The notes under the pieces: model-generated
What the model was told of the DNA's origin: nothing
The model's input: only the letters and a program-made list of their open reading frames with translations
Databases searched by the model: none
Translations under genes and position numbers: made by a program
Part shown: positions 1-6,715 of the stretch, piece by piece
How positions within the stretch are numbered: the stretch's first letter is position 1
Layout of the letters: each line of letters opens with the position of its first letter
DNA from: Rhodothalassium salexigens DSM 2132
GTDB lineage: Bacteria > Pseudomonadota > Alphaproteobacteria > Sphingomonadales > Rhodothalassiaceae
NCBI RefSeq assembly: GCF_004341375.1
Contig: NZ_SLXO01000004.1
Span: forward strand, 1 to 64,000
Length of the DNA stretch: 64,000 nt
Direction: 5' to 3'

Positions 1-84
1 GGCGCCGGCTCATCGTTCCTCCTCTGCAATGAGGAAAAACGTGAATCACAAAACTGACGACAAAGGAATCCCGTTTATGAGTTT

Positions 85-725
85 ATGGCCTAGGAATTCA
101 CCGACCACGAGTGGTCAATTGTCCAGCCGTTGCTTCCCAACAAGCCGCGCGGCGTTCTCCGCGTCGATGATCGCCGGGTATTGGACGGCATCCTCTGGCG
201 GTTTCGGAGGAGGTCCCCCTAGGCGGATATCCCGGAGCGCTATGGCCCGCCGACGACCTGCTACAACCACTTCCTCCGTTGGCGGAAAGCCGCCGCTTGG
301 GGGCGGCTTCTCGAAGCGGTTTCCGAGGCTTACGAGAGCGACATCGTCATGATCGATGCCACATGTGTTCGCGTCCATCAGCACGCAGCCACGGAAAAAA
401 GGGCATGGTTGGGATGGCGGCATGGACGTTCCCGCGGCGGGCGGGCTCACGAGCAAGACCCACGCGCTCGTCGATGCCGAAGGACGCCCCGTCGCCTTCC
501 GCCGGACCGGCGGTTAGGTCGCCGGGTGTGGAGGCCGAGGCGCTGACCGATGATCTTGGCGAAGGCGACTCCTGCCGGCCGACAGAGGCCGCGACCGTAA
601 CGCCATCCGGGCCAAAGCTGGCGAGCGGAAGGCATGGGCCGACATGCCTCCGAAGGTCAATCGAAAGGACTTCTTCGCCTTCTGCCGCTGGGCCCGACGA
701 TGGTCGACAGGCCAACCTTGAATGA
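85..725 (+). pseudogene. IS5-family transposase remnant
   Basis: Read in pieces from two frames, this stretch gives a recognisable IS5/IS427-type DDE transposase: an N-terminal part with TDHEWSIVQPLLPNKPRG, then YGPPTTCYNHFLRWRKA, VSEAYESDIVMIDATCVRVHQH (the DATCVRVH segment carries the first catalytic Asp), and a degraded C-terminal part ending near MPPKVNRKD. It cannot be functional: there are in-frame TAG codons at 91-93 and 220-222, a frameshift near 395-400 in an A-rich run, and the last catalytic region is lost. No terminal inverted repeats could be assigned. It abuts the IS110 element, so the two form a small insertion-sequence graveyard at the edge of the accessory region. Confidence 0.75.
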
Positions 726-770
726 CACCACCAACGAGGACATGGTCGACACTAAGAGTATCCGTGATGG

Positions 771-1706
771 TCAAGCCAGATGAGGTGCCCAAGGTCGGTG
801 ATCCCGCAGCAAGGCATTGGCGATGATCACCCGCTTGCGCATGACGGCGGTGATGGCGACCTTTGGCGGTTTACCGCGTGCGCGCAGCGCCTCGTACATG
901 CGCTTCAAGTCCGGATTGAAGCGCATGGCGACGAGAGCGGGCATATAGAGGGCTTCGCGTGGACCACGTCGTCCGCCCCGAATGAAGGCTTTCCCCTGCC
1001 ATTTGCCGGATTGGCGGGAGACGGGCGCCAGGCCGGCGAGGCTGGCGACCTGCTTTCCATCGAGGGTTCCGAGCTCAGGCATTTCGACCAACAGGACGGC
1101 GGCCGTGATCTCGGATATGCCGGGGATGGAAACCAGGATATCGAACCGCTCCGTGAGAGCGGCATCGGCCTTGATGCGTTCGCGGATGGCCGCATCGATG
1201 GCCGTGACCTGACGGTCGATGTGGCGGAGACGGGCGGCGAGCTGTCGCTTGATCAAGGGAAGGCGGGCGCCCTTTTCGCGATTCTTGGCGGCAGTCCTGT
1301 CCTTCAGCAGGGCCCGGCGCATGACGCATAATTCCTTGAGCGCGTCCATTTCGGCACTGGCCGATTGGTGGCAAGGCAGATCCAGCACCCTTCCCATTTG
1401 GGCAAGAACCCTGGCATCGACGCGGTCGCTCTTGGCGAGCACGCCGATGGCTTCCGTGAAACGCTTGGCTTGCCGCGGGTTTACCTTTGCCAGCGGAAGT
1501 CCCGCTTTGCTCAGGATGTCTTCCACGAGCCTGTGATAGCGTCCGGTCGGCTCATAAACGATGCGCTCTGCTTCGGCGCCGATCCAGGCCACCGGCCGCC
1601 GGCAACCGGAACGGTCATTGGTGAAGCGCTTTTCCGCACCATCGTGGCTGCGATAGGCATCCAGATGGTCTTTTGAGATGTCGATCCCGATGCTAATCTC
1701 GGTCAT
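771..1706 (-). CDS. IS110-family transposase (DEDD recombinase)
   Basis: RNA-guided DNA recombinase of the IS110 family, about 311 aa, typical full length. The N-terminal RuvC-like DEDD domain shows GIDISKDHLDAY, YEPTGRYH and SDRVDARVLA with the expected acidic residues. The C-terminal Transposase_20 domain shows LVSIPGISEITAAVLL, LASLAGLAPVSRQSGKW and the conserved serine-containing region around RGGRRGPREALYM. I start at the ATG at 1706 (MTEISIGID), which places the first motif at the usual distance and has a purine-rich GGAAAAG just upstream; an ATG at 1730 would add eight residues. No stop or frameshift is visible, so the gene may be active. It sits directly beside a dead IS5-type transposase. 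Confidence 0.9.
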   Translation of the reverse strand: MTEISIGIDISKDHLDAYRSHDGAEKRFTNDRSGCRRPVAWIGAEAERIVYEPTGRYHRLVEDILSKAGLPLAKVNPRQAKRFTEAIGVLAKSDRVDARVLAQMGRVLDLPCHQSASAEMDALKELCVMRRALLKDRTAAKNREKGARLPLIKRQLAARLRHIDRQVTAIDAAIRERIKADAALTERFDILVSIPGISEITAAVLLVEMPELGTLDGKQVASLAGLAPVSRQSGKWQGKAFIRGGRRGPREALYMPALVAMRFNPDLKRMYEALRARGKPPKVAITAVMRKRVIIANALLRDHRPWAPHLA

Positions 1707-1910
1707 CTTTTCCAATCCTGTGCTTGCCATACGGGCCGTGCGGCCCAGGTATCCGTTCAGGTCTGTTGGAAAAGACGGGGCGACCCCACTCTAGCTCGGC
1801 CCTGTGCGGCCAGCATTTTCCCGGTCCGACCCTGCCGGTACGGGGGAGTGGCCACTCCCCCGTACCGGCTCATCATCGCTTGATGAGCCGGGAAAACCAT
1901 AAGGCAAGTT
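1707..1910 (-). ncRNA. Candidate IS110 bridge RNA region
   Basis: This non-coding leader is directly upstream of the IS110 recombinase, where IS110-group elements encode the bridge RNA that pairs with donor and target DNA. On the recombinase strand it can fold into an outer stem enclosing two strong hairpins (see the repeat entry), with another short GC hairpin near 1738-1749. Position and structure are seen; the identity is inferred. The perfect 34-bp palindrome lacks the internal loops expected of bridge-RNA guide loops, so a regulatory or REP-like role is the alternative. Confidence 0.35.
1816..1896. repeat. Nested inverted repeats upstream of the IS110 recombinase
   Basis: An outer pair TTTTCCCGG (1816-1824) and CCGGGAAAA (1888-1896) encloses a perfect 34-bp palindrome (1835-1868; half-site CCGGTACGGGGGAGTGG) and a 9-bp stem GGCTCATCA / TGATGAGCC (1867-1875 / 1881-1889, 5-nt loop). 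Together they form a three-way junction on either strand. Confidence 0.85.
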
Positions 1911-2044
1911 TTTATGATGCTCATCGTTCTTTTCCCTTAAAACTCCCATCGGCACTTTTCCAAATTTTCGCCTATCGTAGACCGGCCCCGTACTTTACAG
2001 CAGGAAAAAATTTTGGCTGTAGGGCAGCGAAAGACCAATCTGGA

Positions 2045-3181
2045 ATGGCAACTCGGTGTATTCTGATTATCGGCCCAGTCAACGACGCGCCGAACCAAAT
2101 TCGCTTCCAGCGAGTTTTCGCGCTGGCTGGTGCCTACCGGCTTGATGTTGTGACCCCGAAACCACTCCCGCCATCTCTCGAAGCTCGGGCGCAGGCCGTC
2201 CATGTTGTCGGCAAGCATCTATCCCTGCTCCGGACCAGCCTACAACTGGCGCGGCGCCTGGGTCATGAAGACCGGGTGGTGGTTCATACCGTTTACGCGC
2301 CGCGCCTGTTGCTCGCAGGGTTCCTCTGTCGAGTGTTGGCGCAGTGTCGTTGGGTCTACGATCTTTATGATCATCCGTCGCTCACATGGAGCACGTCTCG
2401 GGGCGCAGGCCGGGTGGCAAAGGCCGGTCTCTGGCGTTTGCTACTTTCACCGATGTTGAAATTGGCAGATGTCTGGATCATCGGCATGCATCCGGGAATT
2501 CTGTCACACTTGCCCATGCCGAAGCGCGAGTGTCGGCTCGTTATGGCCGACGGACCGGGTGTAAGGGAGACATCAGGTCCGCCCCCTCAATGGACGAGCG
2601 ATCGGGAAATATCCCTCTGTTATGCTGGACATATCAGCATGCGGCGGGGAGCAGGTCTGATCGCTGAGTGGGCACGATGCTACGAAGGACCGCCTGCGTG
2701 CCTTCATCTTATGGGCTGGGAAACCCCTGATGGCGTTGCTGCCCTGGAAGCCGTGCGCGATGAGGCGATGCAACACGGCTTGCGCCTTGTCCGTCATGGC
2801 CTCATCGACCATGACGCGGTCCTAAACATCATGCGGTCCTGCCATATCGGGCTTTGCCCCACTGACCCTGACGTCTTGAATTATCGTTATGCCTATCCCG
2901 TCAAGGTGGTGGAATACCTGAGCCAGGGGCTTGTTCCTGTCGCCACAGACGGACACGGCGTGCGGGCTTTGCTACGGCACGGCGAAAACGGTTTCATCGC
3001 ACGATACGACGCTGCGAGCTTCAGCGAGGCAATTGCCGAGGCCATCCATGCCGTTGGCAATCCAGACCGACGGCAAGAGTTGCAGGTCAGCATGCGCGCG
3101 AGCATCAAGGGGCGTGACTGGGATACCCTCAATTGTCGTTTGCTGGCGGATATTGAAGCAGCCCTTTCCATTGCAAACTGA
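2045..3181 (+). CDS. Glycosyltransferase, family 4-like
   Basis: Probable GT-B fold glycosyltransferase of 378 aa that would move a sugar from a nucleotide donor onto a surface polysaccharide or lipid-linked acceptor in the cytoplasm. The N-terminal half starts MATRCILIIGPVNDAPNQIRF and contains YDLYDHPSL. The C-terminal half has the GT4-like donor region: LCYAGHISMRRG, GLIDHDAVLNIMRSCHIGLCP, then YAYPVKVVEYLSQGLVPVAT and HGENGFIARY, where the K-E pair typical of the nucleotide-sugar site lies. The frame is open upstream to 1724, but that part runs through the IS110 leader and is not protein-like, so I use the ATG at 2045; its ribosome site is poor. It stands alone, with no polysaccharide genes nearby, so it may be a survivor of a cluster broken by the insertion sequences. 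Acceptor unknown. Confidence 0.8.
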   Translation: MATRCILIIGPVNDAPNQIRFQRVFALAGAYRLDVVTPKPLPPSLEARAQAVHVVGKHLSLLRTSLQLARRLGHEDRVVVHTVYAPRLLLAGFLCRVLAQCRWVYDLYDHPSLTWSTSRGAGRVAKAGLWRLLLSPMLKLADVWIIGMHPGILSHLPMPKRECRLVMADGPGVRETSGPPPQWTSDREISLCYAGHISMRRGAGLIAEWARCYEGPPACLHLMGWETPDGVAALEAVRDEAMQHGLRLVRHGLIDHDAVLNIMRSCHIGLCPTDPDVLNYRYAYPVKVVEYLSQGLVPVATDGHGVRALLRHGENGFIARYDAASFSEAIAEAIHAVGNPDRRQELQVSMRASIKGRDWDTLNCRLLADIEAALSIAN

Positions 3182-3473
3182 CAATAGGCGCAGGCAGAGC
3201 ATGATCCTGTCTTGATTAAAGCGGATTGGGTGGGGCATGGGAACCGACCTCTGATTCATGTGATTTACCGGCGCGGGGAGACCGGTAGAGATGTCCAGGG
3301 CCGGTCGTGGTTAGAGCATGTCGCCCGTGATCAGATTCTGGAAGGCAGAGAAGGTCGATGTTTCGCCGGTATCCCCCCCCTGTCTGTTGTCGGTGAGGTC
3401 GCATCGCAGGTGTGGAAGGGAGCCCGCTCCCCCGAGCGGTGCTGAACGGCGCCGAACCGTCTTGTCTGGCGGG
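3182..3473. other. Intergenic region between convergent genes
   Basis: No gene seen. It separates the rightward glycosyltransferase from the leftward borosin-type methyltransferase. A short GC hairpin CCGCTC-cccc-GAGCGG at 3424-3439 could act as a weak terminator. Two copies of a TAGAGCATG/AGAGCATG-like string (near 3197 and 3312) look like worn insertion-sequence ends, but I cannot assign a family. Confidence 0.4.
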
Positions 3474-4298
3474 TCAGGCTTGGGTGGCCTCGGGCCAGGC
3501 GGGTTCGGTGGCGATCAGCGCGGCCAGGGTCTCGGCCATGCCCGGGCGTTCGGTCTTGCCCGTGGCCGGCGGGATCACCAGGGTGGTGGTGGCGGTCAGC
3601 TGGGCCTTGGGCAGGTCGGCGAGTGGAAAGCGATCGATGCGCGCGGTCTCGAACGGGGTCAGCACCGGCGCTTCATAGGCGATCGCCTCGTGGCTCTGCG
3701 GATAGGCGCGCGACAGCAGGTCCACCAGCACGGCCAGGCGCTCGGGCGTGGCGAAGCGGGTGGTGCGGGTATGGTCGCCGGCGATGCCGATCTGCCACAG
3801 GATCAACAGCGCCGAGGCGTCCATGGGGCAGTCGTATAGCATGAAATGGGTCGCCTCGTAGCTCAGGCAGCCGCGCGCGCCGGGGTCCAGCCCCAAGTCG
3901 GCGACCAGGCAATCCTCGGCCGAGACGCCCGGTTCCATCCATGCCTCATAGCCTTCGCCGCGCAATTGTTCGATCGCCCAATGGCCGACGCAGGCGAACA
4001 CGCCGGGGTGGCCGTAAAAGGCGGCGACCACATTGCGGCCGGCGCGCACGGCGGCCACCAAGTCGGCGACCATGCCGCGATAGCTGTCCAGCCGGTCCTT
4101 GCCATTGGCATAGTCATAGTGCGTGCGCAGGTCGCTGACCTTGGGGTTGAGCGTCGTCAGCCACTCGGCGATCACTGGGGTCGCCAGGGTGAACACATGG
4201 TCGGCGGTTTCGATGCGGCTCTTGGCCATCAGCGTGCACTGGCCGGCGATGTTGATGCCGGTGCCGACGACCACCAGGCGGCCGGGTTTGTCTGTCAT
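3474..4298 (-). CDS. Borosin-type peptide alpha-N-methyltransferase (SonM-like)
   Basis: Predicted SAM-dependent enzyme of 274 aa with a tetrapyrrole-methylase fold that methylates backbone amides of a ribosomal peptide. Visible: VVVGTGINIAGQ (SAM loop, residues 9-20), YGHPGVFACVGH, MEPGVSAEDCLVADLGLDPG, SYEATHFM and LWQIGIAG, all hallmarks of SonM/OphMA-type enzymes rather than of cobalamin methylases. The catalytic triad known from fungal OphMA (Tyr66, Arg72, Tyr76) is matched in spacing by Tyr63, Arg69 and Tyr73. There is no C-terminal clasp or fused core, so this is the split type, needing a separate precursor; a SonA-like peptide gene lies upstream in the same transcription direction. 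The start at 4298 fits the family; a GTG at 4349 is possible, and neither has a strong ribosome site. Family assignment firm, product unknown. Confidence 0.87.
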   Translation of the reverse strand: MTDKPGRLVVVGTGINIAGQCTLMAKSRIETADHVFTLATPVIAEWLTTLNPKVSDLRTHYDYANGKDRLDSYRGMVADLVAAVRAGRNVVAAFYGHPGVFACVGHWAIEQLRGEGYEAWMEPGVSAEDCLVADLGLDPGARGCLSYEATHFMLYDCPMDASALLILWQIGIAGDHTRTTRFATPERLAVLVDLLSRAYPQSHEAIAYEAPVLTPFETARIDRFPLADLPKAQLTATTTLVIPPATGKTERPGMAETLAALIATEPAWPEATQA

Positions 4299-4403
4299 GG
4301 GGTGGGGGTCCGTTTCTGGGTTGGGGGCGGAGAAAAGCGGCAGGCGCACGCCGGCGCCCGGCTGGAAGGGAGGGTGGCGGGGGGACCGCTCAGGGCGAGC
4401 GGC

Positions 4404-6131
4404 TCAGGCGGCCGCCGTGTCGTAGAGGTCGATGCGGTTACGGCCGGCGTTCTTGGCGGCGTAGAGCGCCTGGTCGGCGCGCGCGATCAACTCGCTGTGG
4501 CGCAGGCTGGGCTCCTCCTGGGCGGCCAGGCCGGCGATGCCGAAGCTGGCCGACAAGGCGTCGACCGGCAGGCCGGCGGCGACCGGGATTTCGGTGATCG
4601 CCTCGCGGCACCGCTCGGCGATGTCGGTGGCGTCCTCGGGCGTCGAGCCCGGCAGCAGGATGGCGAATTCCTCGCCGCCGAGCCGGCCTAGCAAGTCGTC
4701 GGTGCGCAAGACCGGTCGGCATGCCTCGGCCACGGCGCGCAGCACATCGTCGCCGACGCCGTGGCCATGGGCGTCGTTGATGCGTTTGAAATGGTCCAGG
4801 TCGAAGACGATGATGCTCAGCGGCTTGTCGACCTGACGACAATGGGCCAGGGCGCGTTCCGTGGCGGCCATGAAGTGTTGGTGATTGGCGGCGCCGGTCA
4901 GGCCGTCATGGCGCGCCCGATGCGCGAACGACGCCCGCTCCCGCCGCAGCCTCAGCACCAAAACGGCCAGGATGAGCAACAGGACCAGCGCCAACGCCGT
5001 GACCACCAGCGTCAGCCGGGTCTGTTGGCGATTGATCTGTTGTTCCAGCGCCAGGATGCGGTTTTCCCGGCTCAGATCGGCGATTTCGCGATCCTTTTCG
5101 GCCGACCGGTAACGCATTTGATAAAAGGCGATCTTGCCGGCCGTTTTGATATCGGTGACATGGTGGCGAGTGCGGAGGAGTTTTTCATGATACTCAAGCG
5201 CGGCCGCCATATCGCCTTGTTCTTTTTTTGATAAGTAAAGGGTCTCATATGCCCTAGAGGCATGAAGCATAATGCCGTTTTCTTCTGTATATCTCAGTGC
5301 ATCATTGGCTAATCTAATAGCGTTATCCAATTCACCCAACCGCCTGTAGCTCTCGGCAAGTAGAGATTTTGTCAAAGGCGCGATAGGATATATTCGCTTT
5401 AATTTATCGGCTTCGGGAATATATTCAGCGTTCAGAGAATCAAGAATTTTATTTGCTTTCATAAGGTCTTTTTTTTCTTCTCTGAAAAGTAAAAACTTTC
5501 CCTGCAAAAATCTGAAGTCATACAAAGCTGCTGTAAGGATCTTTTTTTCATTATTTGTCTTTTGTTTTTTCTCTCTGGCAATTCTTTCGCATGTATTGCG
5601 GCCGGTCTGGACCGCATCAGAAAACTCTTGGGGAGCAGCGTCCAAATAATAGTAAGCCAGTTCGAGTTTTGCTAAGCATGCCCAAAGCGGCAGGTTTGCC
5701 GCTTCTGCTTGTTCCAGCAGATCATTCGCATGGTCTCGACGCTCATCGCTCAGGCCGATGAAACGATATGAGAGGGACACCTGATATTTAGCAGCTAATT
5801 GAAAAGACGGATTGTCGATTTTTTCAATAAGGGGCAATATCCTTTCAATGAGCGCAAAAGACCCCGAAAAGTCGTTTTGACTCAAGAGGGACACGTTCAA
5901 AGCAATAAAGGCAAATGCCTTATCGTATAGGTTTTCGGAATCACGCAGGAACTTTCTGGCTATTGGCTCCAAGTCTTTGAATTTACCGTCATCTAAAAGG
6001 CGTGAAATCTCACGCTTCACGCTGACATTGTCATTTGCAAATGCGAGTGTTTGAGCGCTAAAGAAAGCTGCCGCCAAGACCATGGTCTTAGCGGTAAGAC
6101 GGATAAAAACTCTTATGCCGTTTTTCAGCAT
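4404..6131 (-). CDS. Periplasmic TPR-sensor diguanylate cyclase (GGDEF)
   Basis: Membrane enzyme of 575 aa predicted to make cyclic di-GMP from two GTP. Layout: signal peptide (residues 1-32, cut after AFA), a helical TPR-like periplasmic sensor to about residue 345, a coiled coil, one membrane span (LTLVVTALALVLLLILAVLV), then a cytoplasmic GGDEF domain with DGLTGAANHQHF, FDLDHFKRIND and the active site GGEEF. An RTDD inhibitory-site motif sits five residues before GGEEF, so product feedback is likely. Its ATG is 5 nt after the stop of the 69-aa borosin precursor, so the two are almost surely coupled, and the methyltransferase follows 105 nt downstream. The sensor half (about 5200-6131) is clearly AT-richer than the GGDEF half, suggesting domain swapping or foreign origin. 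The periplasmic signal is unknown. Confidence 0.88.
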   Translation of the reverse strand: MLKNGIRVFIRLTAKTMVLAAAFFSAQTLAFANDNVSVKREISRLLDDGKFKDLEPIARKFLRDSENLYDKAFAFIALNVSLLSQNDFSGSFALIERILPLIEKIDNPSFQLAAKYQVSLSYRFIGLSDERRDHANDLLEQAEAANLPLWACLAKLELAYYYLDAAPQEFSDAVQTGRNTCERIAREKKQKTNNEKKILTAALYDFRFLQGKFLLFREEKKDLMKANKILDSLNAEYIPEADKLKRIYPIAPLTKSLLAESYRRLGELDNAIRLANDALRYTEENGIMLHASRAYETLYLSKKEQGDMAAALEYHEKLLRTRHHVTDIKTAGKIAFYQMRYRSAEKDREIADLSRENRILALEQQINRQQTRLTLVVTALALVLLLILAVLVLRLRRERASFAHRARHDGLTGAANHQHFMAATERALAHCRQVDKPLSIIVFDLDHFKRINDAHGHGVGDDVLRAVAEACRPVLRTDDLLGRLGGEEFAILLPGSTPEDATDIAERCREAITEIPVAAGLPVDALSASFGIAGLAAQEEPSLRHSELIARADQALYAAKNAGRNRIDLYDTAAA

Positions 6132-6136
6132 TTCTT

Positions 6137-6346
6137 CTAAGGTGTTTCGATCAACGCAATGACAAAATCACCAACCTTGTCGCCAATCGCCGAGCGAATC
6201 TTTTCTTCAGAACCCGATGCCAGAGCCGCCTTTTCTGGCTCTGAAAGATCATAGTCGTTTGCGAGTTGGTTGAGATCGGTTTGGTAACGCTTGCCGACGT
6301 CTTGCGAGCTATTCATGTCAGCGAGCAGTTTGGCGAGGTTCGACAT
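6137..6346 (-). CDS. Borosin precursor peptide (SonA-like)
   Basis: A 69-aa protein beginning MSNLAKLLADMNSSQDVG, with an amphipathic helical leader and a short hydrophobic end GDFVIALIETP. The stretch LSEPEKAALASGSEEKIR lines up well, by eye, with the leader (borosin-binding) domain of SonA of Shewanella, and total length is about the same. In split borosins the leader binds the methyltransferase dimer while the C-terminal core is N-methylated; here the likely core is within FVIALIETP. The ATG at 6346 has an AGAGG ribosome site 6 nt upstream, which decides the start over longer open frame. It heads the precursor-cyclase-methyltransferase set. No protease or transporter gene is adjacent. Identity rests on remembered similarity plus context. 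Confidence 0.8.
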   Translation of the reverse strand: MSNLAKLLADMNSSQDVGKRYQTDLNQLANDYDLSEPEKAALASGSEEKIRSAIGDKVGDFVIALIETP

Positions 6347-6715
6347 GGGGGGCCTCTTTTTTTTACACCAAGCATGTGGTGCGGGATTGATTGGGGGCGG
6401 TTTCGTAGGCCAGCGGTGCTGGGGCGCCCGGGTGGTCGGTCGTCGGGTTACAGCTTGATTTTTGCTTCGTTCCAATAGTCCTTTCTGAATAATGAGGTGC
6501 CAGTCTACTGATTATCGAGAAATGTCGAAACGTTTTCTTGTCGCCTCTAAATGAAAACGCTATAGTCATGCTTTCAAGATAATTCAGTCTATTTCGTTTT
6601 TAAAATCAGTTTGTTTTCCGGTTTGAGCGGACGAGTATTTTGCATTTGGCGCCAAAAAACCATTGTTTTTGACATGTCCTTCTCTTGCAAAACACAGTCT
6701 GCATGGCGCTGTCCG
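6347..6715. other. AT-rich intergenic region upstream of the borosin precursor
   Basis: About 370 bases without a convincing gene, far richer in A and T than the rest of the window. It must hold the promoter of the leftward borosin set, but I could not fix -35/-10 boxes. The only small frame with a ribosome site is listed separately. Confidence 0.6.
6589..6675 (-). CDS. Possible 28-aa basic peptide
   Basis: A short frame reading MSKTMVFWRQMQNTRPLKP... with AAGGA just before its ATG, placed 40 nt after the flavoprotein gene on the same strand. Many Lys/Arg, no leader-like domain, no homologue recognised. It may be chance in AT-rich DNA; kept only because of the ribosome site and its place between the flavoprotein and borosin genes. 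Confidence 0.2.
   Translation of the reverse strand: MSKTMVFWRQMQNTRPLKPENKLILKTK

Larger units (their letters stand above)
735..1920 (-). mobile_element. IS110-family insertion sequence (approximate limits)
   Basis: An intact IS110-type recombinase gene with a long structured non-coding leader and a short right flank. IS110 elements have no terminal inverted repeats and make no obvious target duplication, so the ends given here are estimates. The long non-coding DNA lies upstream of the recombinase, the layout of the IS110 group, which carries its bridge RNA in the left end, rather than of the IS1111 group. Comparing a copy at another site would fix the ends. Confidence 0.55.

Noticed and set aside
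1724-2044. N-terminal 107-residue extension of the glycosyltransferase
   Set aside because: This part runs through the IS110 leader and its palindromes and does not resemble a glycosyltransferase N-terminus.
3474-4298. Siroheme/cobalamin-pathway methyltransferase
   Set aside because: The general fold is shared, but the YGHPGVFACVGH, MEPGVSAEDCLVADLGLDPG and Tyr-Arg-Tyr spacing fit the borosin enzymes, and no cobalamin genes are adjacent.
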